Assembly (NCBI GenBank): GCA_003491925.1
Contig: DNAU01000263.1
Span: 1-13,942 of the forward strand
Direction: 5' to 3'
Source: Chloroflexota bacterium
GTDB lineage: Bacteria > Chloroflexota > Dormibacteria > Aeolococcales > Aeolococcaceae
Length of the DNA: 13,942 nt
Notes under the pieces: model-generated
Told to the model about the DNA's origin: nothing
Databases searched by the model: none
The model's input: the letters and a program-made list of their open reading frames with translations, nothing else
Shown here: piece by piece, positions 1 through 7,533 of the stretch
Layout of the letters: each line of letters begins with the position of its first letter
Position numbering within the stretch: the first letter of the stretch is position 1
Position numbers and translations under genes: made by a program

Positions 1-477
1 GACACCGAGACCGGGGTCCGGCGCCGCCGCGAGTGCCTCTCCTGCGCCAAGCGGTTCACCACCTACGAGCGGATCGAGGCGACCCCGCTCTGGGTGCTCA
101 AGAAGGACGGCCGGCGCGAGGAGTTCAGCCACCAGAAGCTGCTCGGCGGGCTGCTGATCGCCAGCAAGAAGCGCGACGTCGCCCCCGAGCGCCTCGGGGC
201 GCTGGTCGACGAGGTGGAGAACCATCTCCGCGGCGAGCATCTCTCCGAGGTCCCCTCCCAGCTGGTGGGGGAGATGGTGATGGAGCGGCTGCGCGAGATC
301 GACGAGATCGCGTACGTCCGCTTCGCCTCGGTCTACCGCTCCTTCAAGGACGTCGCCGAGATGCGGGCCGAGATCGAGGACGTCCTCACCAACCCGCCGC
401 CGGCCCGGCGCCCCCCGCGGCGGAGCCGGGCGGCCGGGAAGGGAGAGGAGGAGCTGGCTCTCGACCTCGGCAAGTAG
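1..477 (+). CDS. nrdR: Transcriptional repressor NrdR, 5'-truncated by window edge
   Basis: NrdR is a zinc-ribbon/ATP-cone repressor of ribonucleotide reductase operons that senses ATP/dATP. The window enters the gene inside the zinc ribbon: the reading frame is open from base 1 and shows the second half of the ribbon, RRRECLSCAKRFTTYER, with the CxxC pair at visible codons 12 and 15. The first CxxC and the true start lie upstream. The ATP-cone follows (about visible codons 30-125), including WVLKKDGRREEF and the family-typical IAYVRFASVYRSF. The C-terminus is a basic Pro/Arg-rich tail, then an acidic end. The 158 visible codons plus the missing N-terminus fit the usual length of about 150-170 residues. 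The next gene begins 3 bases after the TAG, so the two are probably co-transcribed. Family call is secure; regulatory targets (NrdR boxes) are not visible here. Confidence 0.95.
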   Translation, partial: DTETGVRRRRECLSCAKRFTTYERIEATPLWVLKKDGRREEFSHQKLLGGLLIASKKRDVAPERLGALVDEVENHLRGEHLSEVPSQLVGEMVMERLREIDEIAYVRFASVYRSFKDVAEMRAEIEDVLTNPPPARRPPRRSRAAGKGEEELALDLGK

Positions 478-480
478 GTC

Positions 481-1011
481 ATGGCCGGTCCGCCCATCCC
501 GCCCCCGGAGCCCACGCCGCCGGCCGACCCGAGCCCGTCGCCCGACCCGAGCCCGTCGCCGGCGCCCCACCCCTCGCCGCCGCTGCCCCCATCGCCCGAA
601 CCGAGCCCGTCGTCGGCGCCCCGCCCTCTCCCCGCCGACCTCCTCGCAGCTCTCGGCGGTCGCGAGGAGGTGCTGGTCACCTCCCGCGCTGGCGCCCGCA
701 CCGGCACGGTCACCATGGGCTTCGCGGTCGCGCCTCCGGGCATCGTCCACCTGCTGACCAGCGCCTTCTCGGTCAAGGCGCTCCGCTGGGAGCGCGACCC
801 CTGGGTGCGCCTCACCGTCCCCGGCACCGGGGTGGCCGCCGAGGGGACCGTCCACCGGATGACCGCCGCCGAGATCGACCCCGCCGCCGAGGCGGCGATC
901 CTGGAACGTTTCGGGACGGCGGGGGCGGCGACGCCTGAGGCGCTTCGCCAGCTGCTGGAGACCGGCACCCAGCTGCTCTTCCGGGTCGAGGGGGTGGCGG
1001 CCCGGCTCTGA
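481..1011 (+). CDS. Small protein with Pro-rich repeat leader and PPOX/F420-type split-barrel domain
   Basis: A 176-residue protein in two parts. Residues 1-55 are Pro/Ser/Ala low complexity with a repeated PDPSPSP unit. Residues 56-176 look like an FMN- or F420-binding split barrel of the pyridoxamine-phosphate-oxidase-like superfamily: LLAALGGREEVLVTSRAGARTGTVTMGF, then a LLTSAFSVKALRWERDPWVRLTV segment that matches the family pattern of a Lys followed by an Arg-x-Asp-Pro-x-Val strand, then a Gly-containing strand and a short helical region. It may be a small reductase or oxidase, but the cofactor and substrate cannot be read from sequence. ATG 481 is the only ATG before the domain core and lies 3 bases after the nrdR stop, which supports translational coupling. 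The leader has no hydrophobic signal peptide, so it is probably a cytosolic disordered tail. Domain assignment is from pattern memory and is moderate. Confidence 0.6.
   Translation: MAGPPIPPPEPTPPADPSPSPDPSPSPAPHPSPPLPPSPEPSPSSAPRPLPADLLAALGGREEVLVTSRAGARTGTVTMGFAVAPPGIVHLLTSAFSVKALRWERDPWVRLTVPGTGVAAEGTVHRMTAAEIDPAAEAAILERFGTAGAATPEALRQLLETGTQLLFRVEGVAARL
526..561 (+). repeat. 18-bp tandem repeat in Pro-rich leader (two copies plus a degenerate third)
   Basis: The unit GACCCGAGCCCGTCGCCC occurs at 526-543 and again at 544-561 with only the last base changed. A diverged third copy starts near 597 (GAACCGAGCCCGTCGTC). The repeat is in frame and encodes DPSPSP units in the disordered N-terminal tail of the split-barrel protein. 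It is probably slippage-generated. Confidence 0.8.
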
Positions 1012-1058
1012 GCGAGCGCGCCGCGTCGCCGCCGTCACCCCGGGACGAGGAGGTGCCG

Positions 1059-1072
1059 GCTCAGCCCTGAGC
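1059..1072. terminator. Weak hairpin at convergent gene ends
   Basis: GCTCAGCCCTGAGC forms an inverted repeat (5-bp stem with a 4-base loop, or 6 bp with 2). It covers the stop codon of the minus-strand MFS gene and lies 48 bases after the stop of the plus-strand split-barrel gene. A bidirectional terminator between convergent genes would be expected here, but there is no T-tract on either strand. Candidate only. Confidence 0.25.
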
Positions 1073-2305
1073 GAGCTGGGCTCGGCGGCGCCGGACCGAC
1101 GGTCCGAGCAGGAGCTGGCCGGCCGCTGCCGCCACGCCGCAGAGCGCGCACCCGGACCAGAGCCAGGCGCCCCCCGCGTTCTGCAGGACCCACGCTCCGG
1201 CGAAGGGCCCGATCAGGGCACCGCCCCCCCACGCCATGCCGAGCATCCCCTGGTAACGGCCGCGCATCTGGCGGTGGGCGAGCTCGGCCACCAGGGCGCT
1301 CATCAGGGTGGCGGTGGCGATCTCCCCGAGGGTCCAGACCAGCACCGTGGCCATGTACTCGGGCAGGGTGACGGCGAGCTGGGTCAGACCGAATCCCACC
1401 CCCACCAGGAGCTGGCCGAGGGCGATGACCCGGGACTGCTCGAGACGGGTCAGCCAGTTCAGCACCAGGGGCTGGACGCAGACGATGACGATCCCGTTCA
1501 CCGCCACCGTGATCCCGTACGCGGCGGGCTTGAAGCCGGCCTGCTGCATCGCCAGCGGGAGCCCGGCGGTGGCCTGGCTGTAGACGACGGCGTAGACCAG
1601 GGCCAGGCCGACCACTGCCAGCATCACCCGGTCGTGCAACAGCACCCCGATCGATCCCCGAGTTGGGGTGGCGCCGTGGCGAGGCCGGGTCTCGGGGAGG
1701 GCGCGGAGCACCAGCAGCCCGAAGCAGACGCAGGTCAGGGCGTCGGCCCAGAAGAGCCAGATGAAGCCGCGCTGGGCGAGCACCCCGCCGACCACCATGG
1801 CGATCGAGAAGCCGAGGTTGATGGCCCAGAAGAGGAGCCCGTAGGCGCGCGGCCGGTCCCCAGGGGGGACCAGGTCCGCCACCATCGCCTGGACGGCCGG
1901 GCGGTAGAGGTCGAGGAGGATGCCGAGGAGGGCAGCCGCGCCGAAGGTGAACGCGAGGGTGGGCGCGTAGCCGAGCAGCAGCTCGGCGGCGGCCGTGCCG
2001 ATCATCCCGCCGGCCAGGGTCCAGCGGCGCCCGTAACGGTCGGCCAGGAAACCGCCGAGGGGTTGCGAGACCAGCGACCCGAAGCCCGCGACGCTCACCA
2101 CCGCGCCTGCCGTGGTCAGGCTCCGGTGCTCGGGACCGGTCAGGTAGAGGACGAGGAAAGGGCGGACAAAGGTGGCCGTCCGGTTGATCAGGGTGCCGCT
2201 CCAGATCACCCAGAAGTGACCCGACAGCCCTCCCACGCGCGCCCGCAGTGCGGCTCGGAGTCGCGACCGCGGCAATGGCGGGAGCGGCCCGACCGGCTCG
2301 TCCAT
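1061..2305 (-). CDS. Major facilitator superfamily (MFS) drug/metabolite exporter
   Basis: A 414-residue integral membrane protein with many hydrophobic segments, consistent with the 12-helix MFS fold. The clearest signature is motif A between helices 2 and 3, GGFLADRYGRR at residues 84-94, preceded by a Gly/Ser-rich helix. After a basic central loop (about residues 210-230, ETRPRH...) comes a second six-helix half, and the C-terminus is Arg-rich (SVRRRRAQ). Overall it resembles the DHA1-type proton-antiport exporters; the substrate is unknown. The frame stays open upstream to 2803 only because it is antisense to yggS; I chose the ATG at 2305 because the protein begins there just before the first helix and a GGTAGG ribosome-binding-like sequence precedes it. 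It is divergent from yggS with about 9 bases between starts, and convergent with the split-barrel gene. Confidence 0.88.
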   Translation of the reverse strand: MDEPVGPLPPLPRSRLRAALRARVGGLSGHFWVIWSGTLINRTATFVRPFLVLYLTGPEHRSLTTAGAVVSVAGFGSLVSQPLGGFLADRYGRRWTLAGGMIGTAAAELLLGYAPTLAFTFGAAALLGILLDLYRPAVQAMVADLVPPGDRPRAYGLLFWAINLGFSIAMVVGGVLAQRGFIWLFWADALTCVCFGLLVLRALPETRPRHGATPTRGSIGVLLHDRVMLAVVGLALVYAVVYSQATAGLPLAMQQAGFKPAAYGITVAVNGIVIVCVQPLVLNWLTRLEQSRVIALGQLLVGVGFGLTQLAVTLPEYMATVLVWTLGEIATATLMSALVAELAHRQMRGRYQGMLGMAWGGGALIGPFAGAWVLQNAGGAWLWSGCALCGVAAAAGQLLLGPSVRRRRAQLAQG

Positions 2306-2310
2306 CGGCC

Positions 2311-2316
2311 TACCAT
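2311..2316 (+). promoter_or_regulatory. Candidate -10 element for leaderless yggS mRNA
   Basis: TACCAT fits the TANNNT -10 pattern and is followed after 7 bases by an in-frame GTG at 2324. No Shine-Dalgarno is present before either candidate start. No convincing -35 is visible. The element overlaps the ATG at 2315, so a transcript from it would have to use the GTG. Confidence 0.35.
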
Positions 2317-3055
2317 GCCAGACGTGCCGGAGAGCATGGAGGCCCCTGCGGCCGGCCGGATCGCGGGGCGGCTCGACGCCGTCCGCCGTCGGATCGCCCG
2401 GGCCGCCGAGGCTGCCGGCCGCGATCCCGCCGCGGTGCGGCTGATCGCCGTGACCAAGACGGTGGCCCCGCCGCGGATCGCCGAGGCGATCGCCGCCGGG
2501 ATCACCGAGGTGGGCGAGAACCGGGTCCAGGAGGCCCGCCTCAAGCATGCCGGCGTCCCGCCCGGGGTCCGCTGGCACCTGATCGGGCATCTCCAGAGCA
2601 ACAAGGCGGCCCTCGCCGCCCAGCTCTTCGACACCGTTCACTCGCTGGATTCGCAACGGGTCGGAGCCGCCCTCGCCCGCCACCGCGACCCCGCGCGCGG
2701 GCCGATCCAGGGCCTCCTGGAGGTGGACTTCACCGGCATCCCGGGCCGGACCGGGGTCCCGCCGGAGGGCGCCGCGGAGCTGCTGCGGGGGCTCACCGGT
2801 CACCCCGGTCTGAGCCTAGCCGGGCTGATGACCATCGCCCCCTTCGGTGACCCCGCCACCGCCCGGGACTGCTTCCGCCGGCTGCGGGAGCTGCGCGACC
2901 GCCTCCGGGGGGAGCTGGGAGTCGAGCTGCCCGAGCTGTCCATGGGGATGAGCGACGACTTCGAGATCGCGGTCGCGGAGGGGGCGACCATGGTCCGGCT
3001 GGGCAGGGTCATCTTCGGGGAGCGGCCGGCCGCGGGGGTCGGGCCGCCGGGCTGA
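2315..3055 (+). CDS. yggS: PLP homeostasis protein, YggS/YlmE/PROSC family
   Basis: A cytosolic, single-domain (alanine-racemase-like TIM barrel) pyridoxal-phosphate binding protein that buffers PLP and affects amino-acid balance; no catalytic reaction is established for the family. Visible signatures are LIAVTKT with the PLP-binding Lys (K48 counted from ATG 2315), EVGENRVQEA, WHLIGHLQSNKA, and the phosphate-binding C-terminal stretch LSMGMSDDFEIAVAEGATMVRLGRVIFG. The length of 246 residues is normal. The given start is the first ATG that does not enter the divergent MFS gene; an in-frame GTG at 2324 matches the leaderless promoter better, and ATG 2336 is a third option. The gene is 19 bases upstream of ileS. 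In Firmicutes this family (ylmE) sits before sepF, ylmG and divIVA, which are missing here. Confidence 0.93.
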   Translation: MPDVPESMEAPAAGRIAGRLDAVRRRIARAAEAAGRDPAAVRLIAVTKTVAPPRIAEAIAAGITEVGENRVQEARLKHAGVPPGVRWHLIGHLQSNKAALAAQLFDTVHSLDSQRVGAALARHRDPARGPIQGLLEVDFTGIPGRTGVPPEGAAELLRGLTGHPGLSLAGLMTIAPFGDPATARDCFRRLRELRDRLRGELGVELPELSMGMSDDFEIAVAEGATMVRLGRVIFGERPAAGVGPPG

Positions 3056-3059
3056 TCGT

Positions 3060-3065
3060 TATCCT
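3060..3065 (+). promoter_or_regulatory. Candidate -10 element for leaderless or near-leaderless ileS mRNA
   Basis: TATCCT lies between the yggS stop and the ileS ATG, ending 9 bases before the start codon. No Shine-Dalgarno is present in the 19-base gap. This suggests that ileS has its own start site with essentially no 5' leader. There is no room for a T-box riboswitch, a common ileS control element in Firmicutes. Confidence 0.4.
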
Positions 3066-3074
3066 TGCCCGACA

Positions 3075-5993
3075 ATGGCCGCCGCAGCACGCTTCACCGC
3101 CGTCGAGAGCAGGGCTCAGCTCGCCGAGGCCGAGCGAGCCGTCCTCGCCTTCTGGAAGCGGGACGACGTCTTCCGGCGCAGCCTCGAGCTCCGTCGGGAC
3201 GGGAAGCCCTACGTCTTCTACGAGGGTCCCCCCACCGCCAACGGCAAGCCCGGCATCCACCACGTGCTGGCCCGCTCCTTCAAGGACCTCTTCCCCCGCT
3301 ACCGGTCGATGTGCGGGTACTCGGTGGAGCGGAAGGGCGGCTGGGACACCCACGGGCTGCCGGTCGAGCTGGAGGTGGAGAGGTCGCTCCACATCAGCGG
3401 CAAGAAGCAGATCGAGGAGTTCGGGGTCGCCCGCTTCAACGACCTCTGCCGCGCCTCGGTCGCCAAGTACATCGACGAATGGGAAGCGATGACGGAGCGG
3501 CTCGGCTTCTGGATCGACATGGACGATCCGTACCGGACCTACGACGGCACCTACATCGAGTCGGTCTGGTGGAGCCTCAAGCAGCTCTGGGACCGCGACC
3601 TGCTCTACCAGGACTACAAGGTGACCCCCTACTGCCCGCGGTGCCAGACCTCGCTCTCCTCCCACGAGCTCTCCCAGGGCTACCAGGACGACGTGCCCGA
3701 CCCCTCCGTCTACGTGAAGTTCCGGCTCACCGGGGGGGACGACGTCTCGCTGCTCGCCTGGACCACCACCCCCTGGACCCTGCCCGGCAACGTCGCGCTC
3801 GCCGTCCACCCCGACGCCGCCTACGTCGAGGTCGAGCAGGGCGGGGAGCGCCTGATCCTGGCCCGGGCGCGCCTCGAGGTCCTCGACGGTGACTACACGG
3901 TCACCCGGGAGCTGCGCGGAAGCGACCTGGTCGGCCGCACCTACGAGCCGCTCTTCACCGACATGCTCCCCGAGGGCAGGGCCTTCCTGGTGCTGGCGGC
4001 CCCCGGGCTGGTGTCGATGGAGGAGGGGACCGGGATCGTCCACACCGCGGCCGCCTACGGCGAGGCCGACCTGGAGCTCTGCCGGCGGGAGGGTGTCGCG
4101 GTGCGCCACGTGGTCGGTCTCGACGGGCGCTTCCTCGAGGGGCAGACCCGCTATCGCGGTCTCTTCGTCAAGGACGCCGACCCGCGGATCATCGCCGACC
4201 TCCAGGCGGAGGGCCGGCTCTACAAGTCGGGCCAGGTGCGCCACTCCTATCCCTTCTGCTGGCGCTGCGACACCCCGCTGCTCTACTACGCGCTCACCTC
4301 CTGGTTCATCCGGACCACGGCGGTGAAGGAGCGGCTGATCGAGAACAACCGGAGCGTCAACTGGCAGCCCGAGCACATCCGCGACGGCCGGATGGGCAAC
4401 TGGCTGGAGAACCTCGTTGACTGGAACCTCTCGCGGACCCGCTACTGGGGCACGCCGCTGCCGATCTGGGTCTGTGAGGGATGCGACGCCCGCCGCTGCG
4501 TCGGCAGCGCCGCCGAGCTGGGCCTCACCCCCCAAGACGACCTGCACAAGCCCCACATCGACGAGGTCGTCCTCACCTGCGAGGGCTGTGGAGCCGCCAT
4601 GCGCCGCGTCCCCGACGTGATCGACGGCTGGTACGACAGCGGGGCGATGCCCTTCGCCCAGCTCCACTATCCGTTCGAGAACCGGGAGCGTTTCGCGGAG
4701 CGCCACCCCGCCGACTTCATCTGCGAGGCGATGGACCAGACCCGGGGCTGGTTCTTCTCCCTGCTCGCCGAGAGCACCCTGCTCTTCGACAAACCGTCCT
4801 ATCGCAACGTCATCTGCCTCGGCCTGGTCCTCGACCGGGACGGCCGCAAGATGTCGAAGCACGTCGGCAACATCGTCGACCCCACCCAGACCTTCGCCGA
4901 GTTCGGGGCCGACGCCACCCGCTGGTACTTCTACAGCGCGGTGGCCCCGGGGAGCGATTACCGGGTGTCGCCGGAGCTGATCCGGGACGTGGTCCGCCGT
5001 TTCGTCCTCACCCTCTGGAACACCTACAAGTTCTTCTGCGAGTACGCGCGGATCGACGGCTGGGACCCCGGCGACCCGGCGCCGGCGGTGGGCGAGCGCC
5101 CGGAGCTGGATCGCTGGTGCCTCGCCCGCCTGGCGGAGTGCGTGGACGGGGTGCGGGCGGCTCTCGACGCCTACGACGCCACCGCCGCGACCCGGCTCAT
5201 CGAGCTGTTCGTCGAGGACCTCTCGAAGTGGTACGTGCGCCGATCCCGGCGGCGCTTCTGGAAGTCGGCCGCGGTCGGCGACTCCGACAACGACTTCGAC
5301 AAGCGCGCCGCCTACGCCACGCTCTTCACCTCATTGGGCGTGCTCTCCCACCTGCTGGCGCCCTTCATGCCCTTCCTGGCGGAGCGGATCTACCGCAACC
5401 TGAGCGGCCACGAGGCCGGCAACCCGCTGGCGGAGCACCCCGACTCGGTGCACCTCACCGACTACCCGACCGCCTCGCCGGCCTGGCGCGATCCCGCGCT
5501 GGTGGAGGAGATGGCCCGGCTGCGCCGCCTGGTCGAGGATGGCCTCGCCGCTCGCGAGACGGCCGGCATCGGGGTTCGCCAGCCCCTGCGCGAGGCGACG
5601 GTCCGCGGGGGACGCCTCTCGGCCGAGCTGGAGGCGATCTTCGCGGAGGAGCTGAACGTCAAGGCCGTCGGGTACGCCGAGCCGGCCGGTGACGACCACG
5701 AGACCGTCACCCTCGACACCACGATCACCGACGAGCTCCGCCTCGAGGGGCTGGTCCGCTCCGTCTCGCGCAAGGTCAACGACCTCCGCAAGCAGGCGGG
5801 GCTGGCGCTCGACGACCGGATCCAGCTCCGGGTGGAGGCGGTCGGCGAGCTGCGCCGGGCGATCGATGCCCATCGCGACCACCTGATGGGCGAGGTGCTG
5901 GCAACCGCCATCAGCTTCGGCCGGGGGGAGGTGCTCAGTGAGTGGTCGGGGAATCTCGGCGGGGAGCCCTGCTGGCTGGGCGTGAGCCGTTGA
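3075..5993 (+). CDS. ileS: Isoleucyl-tRNA synthetase, type 2, with altered HIGH motif
   Basis: Class I synthetase (972 residues) that charges tRNA-Ile and hydrolyses mischarged Val. The N-terminal Rossmann part carries EGPPTANGKPG; the HIGH signature that follows reads GIHH at residues 60-63, then VLARSFKDLFPRYRSMCGY and RKGGWDTHGLPVE. A CxxC pair (YCPRCQTS) precedes the CP1 editing domain, which has the Thr-rich TTTPWTLPGN (T230-T232) and GIVHTAAAYGEAD, where Ala replaces the more usual Pro. The C-terminal side of the catalytic core has WYDSGAMPFAQLHYPFEN and KMSKH at 592-596, followed by the anticodon-binding helices (about 670-770) and a long C-terminal region with VRSVSRKVNDLRKQAGL. The eukaryote-like sequence and lack of a terminal zinc finger identify type 2, a form typically mupirocin-resistant. 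No Shine-Dalgarno precedes the ATG. The 3' end overlaps lspA by up to 52 bases. Confidence 0.97.
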   Translation: MAAAARFTAVESRAQLAEAERAVLAFWKRDDVFRRSLELRRDGKPYVFYEGPPTANGKPGIHHVLARSFKDLFPRYRSMCGYSVERKGGWDTHGLPVELEVERSLHISGKKQIEEFGVARFNDLCRASVAKYIDEWEAMTERLGFWIDMDDPYRTYDGTYIESVWWSLKQLWDRDLLYQDYKVTPYCPRCQTSLSSHELSQGYQDDVPDPSVYVKFRLTGGDDVSLLAWTTTPWTLPGNVALAVHPDAAYVEVEQGGERLILARARLEVLDGDYTVTRELRGSDLVGRTYEPLFTDMLPEGRAFLVLAAPGLVSMEEGTGIVHTAAAYGEADLELCRREGVAVRHVVGLDGRFLEGQTRYRGLFVKDADPRIIADLQAEGRLYKSGQVRHSYPFCWRCDTPLLYYALTSWFIRTTAVKERLIENNRSVNWQPEHIRDGRMGNWLENLVDWNLSRTRYWGTPLPIWVCEGCDARRCVGSAAELGLTPQDDLHKPHIDEVVLTCEGCGAAMRRVPDVIDGWYDSGAMPFAQLHYPFENRERFAERHPADFICEAMDQTRGWFFSLLAESTLLFDKPSYRNVICLGLVLDRDGRKMSKHVGNIVDPTQTFAEFGADATRWYFYSAVAPGSDYRVSPELIRDVVRRFVLTLWNTYKFFCEYARIDGWDPGDPAPAVGERPELDRWCLARLAECVDGVRAALDAYDATAATRLIELFVEDLSKWYVRRSRRRFWKSAAVGDSDNDFDKRAAYATLFTSLGVLSHLLAPFMPFLAERIYRNLSGHEAGNPLAEHPDSVHLTDYPTASPAWRDPALVEEMARLRRLVEDGLAARETAGIGVRQPLREATVRGGRLSAELEAIFAEELNVKAVGYAEPAGDDHETVTLDTTITDELRLEGLVRSVSRKVNDLRKQAGLALDDRIQLRVEAVGELRRAIDAHRDHLMGEVLATAISFGRGEVLSEWSGNLGGEPCWLGVSR
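5927..5932 (+). promoter_or_regulatory. Shine-Dalgarno supporting the upstream lspA start
   Basis: GGAGGT, inside a GGGGGAGGTG run in the last codons of ileS, lies 9 bases before GTG 5942. This favours the long lspA reading frame over the later ATG at 6050, which has no comparable site. Confidence 0.45.
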
Positions 5994-6619
5994 CCCCGAC
6001 CGAGCCCACCGGGACGGCGGACGGGCAATCCAACCCGGCCGAGCCGAGCATGGTGGTGGGGGAGGAGCCGGTCGCCGCCCACCCGGGGCCCGCGGCCCCC
6101 ACCCACCCGGAGACCGCGCCGCCCCCCAGCGGCCGGGTGCGCAGCCTGCGGAGCACGCGGCGCCGCTACGCCATATTGCTGACCACCGCTGTCGTGGTCA
6201 TCGCCCTCGACCACCTCAGCAAGTGGCTGGTCAGCACCCACGTCGTCCTCGACACCCAGGTCCCCGCCGGGTCACCGGTGACCATCCACTACATCCAGAA
6301 CTCGGGGGCGGCCTTCGGCCTCTTCCCCCAGTTCGACTTCCTCTACCTGGTGGTGGCGGCGATCGTCATCGTCTACATCCTCCTCTACGGCCCGAGCATG
6401 GGTGGGGGGCTCCTGCGCCTGCTGGCCCTCGGCGGCATCCTCGGCGGCTCGATCTCGAACGGCATCGACCGCCTCGTCCAGGGCTACGTGGTGGACTTCA
6501 TCGACACCCACTTCTGGCTGTTCCAGATCTTCAACGTGGCCGACATGGGGATCGTGGGTGGCATGCTGGTGGTGGTGTACCAGCTCGGCATCCGCCACGA
6601 CAGCCAGGCCGCGGGATAG
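5942..6619 (+). CDS. lspA: Lipoprotein signal peptidase (signal peptidase II) with N-terminal extension
   Basis: Aspartic membrane protease that removes the signal peptide from diacylglyceryl-modified prolipoproteins just before the lipobox Cys. The core has four membrane segments (about residues 77-97, 132-150, 156-173 and 201-217), the conserved NSGAAFGLF segment (120-128), and the catalytic Asp pair: NGIDR with D176 and FNVAD with D201. About 75 hydrophilic Pro-rich residues precede the first helix, so the protein is 225 residues against a usual 150-170. Three starts are possible: GTG 5942 (good Shine-Dalgarno, 52-base overlap with ileS, used here), TTG 5990 (overlaps the ileS TGA) and ATG 6050. 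All leave at least about 40 extra N-terminal residues. The gene is translationally coupled to ileS and followed at once by the pseudouridine synthase. The DUF4349-type lipoprotein in this window is a likely substrate. Confidence 0.93.
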   Translation: MVGESRRGALLAGREPLTPTEPTGTADGQSNPAEPSMVVGEEPVAAHPGPAAPTHPETAPPPSGRVRSLRSTRRRYAILLTTAVVVIALDHLSKWLVSTHVVLDTQVPAGSPVTIHYIQNSGAAFGLFPQFDFLYLVVAAIVIVYILLYGPSMGGGLLRLLALGGILGGSISNGIDRLVQGYVVDFIDTHFWLFQIFNVADMGIVGGMLVVVYQLGIRHDSQAAG

Positions 6620-6624
6620 TGGGC

Positions 6625-7533
6625 ATGCCGGCGGCGGTCGACGACGCCGTCCGCCTCGACCTCTGGCTGGCGCGGGAGCGCGGCATCACCCGGCACGCCG
6701 CCCAGACCCTGATCGCGGCCGGGGCGGTGCGGGTCAACCTGCGGCCCGGCCGGCCCGGGCAGAGGATCGCCCCTGCCGATCGCGTCGACGTGAGCCTTCC
6801 CCCCGCGACCTCCCCTGCGACTCCCCCCGCGCCGGCGGGGCCAGACCCCGCGGTGGAGCTGGTCGTCGTGTACGAGGACGAATGGCTGGGCGTGATCGAC
6901 AAGCCGGCCGGCCTGGTGGTCCACCCCGCTCCCGGGCATCCGCACGGGACGCTCGCCGACGGGCTCCGCCAGCGCGGCGCGGTCTGGTCCCTGCTCGGCG
7001 GGGAGGAACGACCCGGGATCGTGCACCGTCTCGATCGCGACACCTCAGGTCTGCTGGTGGTCGCCAAGTCGGAGCAGGCGCACCGTCACCTCGCCGCCCA
7101 GCTCCAGGAGCGCAGCCTCGCCCGCGTCTACTGGGCGCTGGTCCACGGCGAGCTCAGTGAGGCCACCGCCACCGTCGACGCGCCGATCGGACGCGATCCC
7201 CGCGATCGCAAGCGGATGGCCGTGGTCGACGGCGGCCGCGCCGCCGTCACCGACTTCCGGGTGCTGGCCCGTCACCCCCGGACCACCGAGCTGGAGGTCA
7301 GGCTGCGCACCGGCCGGACCCACCAGATCCGCGTCCACCTCGCCTACACCGCCCACCCGGTGGTCGGAGACCCGGTGTACGGCCGGCGCGGCGACGGTGC
7401 CGCGCGGCTCGCCCTGCATGCCTGTGAGCTCCGATTCGTCCATCCGGCGGACGGCCGCCCGATGGCCTTCGAGTCGCCGCTCCCCCTCGAGCTGGCCCGG
7501 CTGCGCGACGCGGCGCGCGAGGGGCGCACGTGA
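6625..7533 (+). CDS. rluD: RluD/RluA-family rRNA pseudouridine synthase
   Basis: Isomerises uridine to pseudouridine in RNA; RluD-type members act on helix 69 of 23S rRNA, but the exact sites of this one are inferred only from family and position. An S4 RNA-binding domain spans about residues 8-58 (RLDLWLARERGITRHAAQTLI). The catalytic domain then has LGVIDKPAGLVVHPAPGHPHGTL, the active-site HRLDRDTSGLLVVAK with catalytic D137, and the C-terminal RTGRTHQIRVHLAYTAHPVVGDPVYG. The length of 302 residues is typical. ATG 6625 is chosen; an in-frame GTG at 6619 overlaps the lspA TAG and would add two residues. The gene ends in a 4-base GTGA overlap with gmk. The ileS-lspA-rluD order matches B. subtilis ileS-lspA-ylyB. 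Confidence 0.93.
   Translation: MPAAVDDAVRLDLWLARERGITRHAAQTLIAAGAVRVNLRPGRPGQRIAPADRVDVSLPPATSPATPPAPAGPDPAVELVVVYEDEWLGVIDKPAGLVVHPAPGHPHGTLADGLRQRGAVWSLLGGEERPGIVHRLDRDTSGLLVVAKSEQAHRHLAAQLQERSLARVYWALVHGELSEATATVDAPIGRDPRDRKRMAVVDGGRAAVTDFRVLARHPRTTELEVRLRTGRTHQIRVHLAYTAHPVVGDPVYGRRGDGAARLALHACELRFVHPADGRPMAFESPLPLELARLRDAAREGRT

Noticed and set aside
2306..2803. N-terminal 166-codon extension of the MFS frame
   Set aside because: It is antisense to yggS, is not hydrophobic and is not a known MFS N-terminal domain. The ATG at 2305 gives a normal-length transporter.
3056..3074. T-box or other riboswitch upstream of ileS
   Set aside because: Only 19 bases separate yggS and ileS and no leader structure is possible there unless it lies within yggS.
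3009..4862. Minus-strand open frame of 617 codons antisense to ileS
   Set aside because: Shadow of ileS; Val/Gly/Asp/Pro-rich translation without motifs or a ribosome-binding site.
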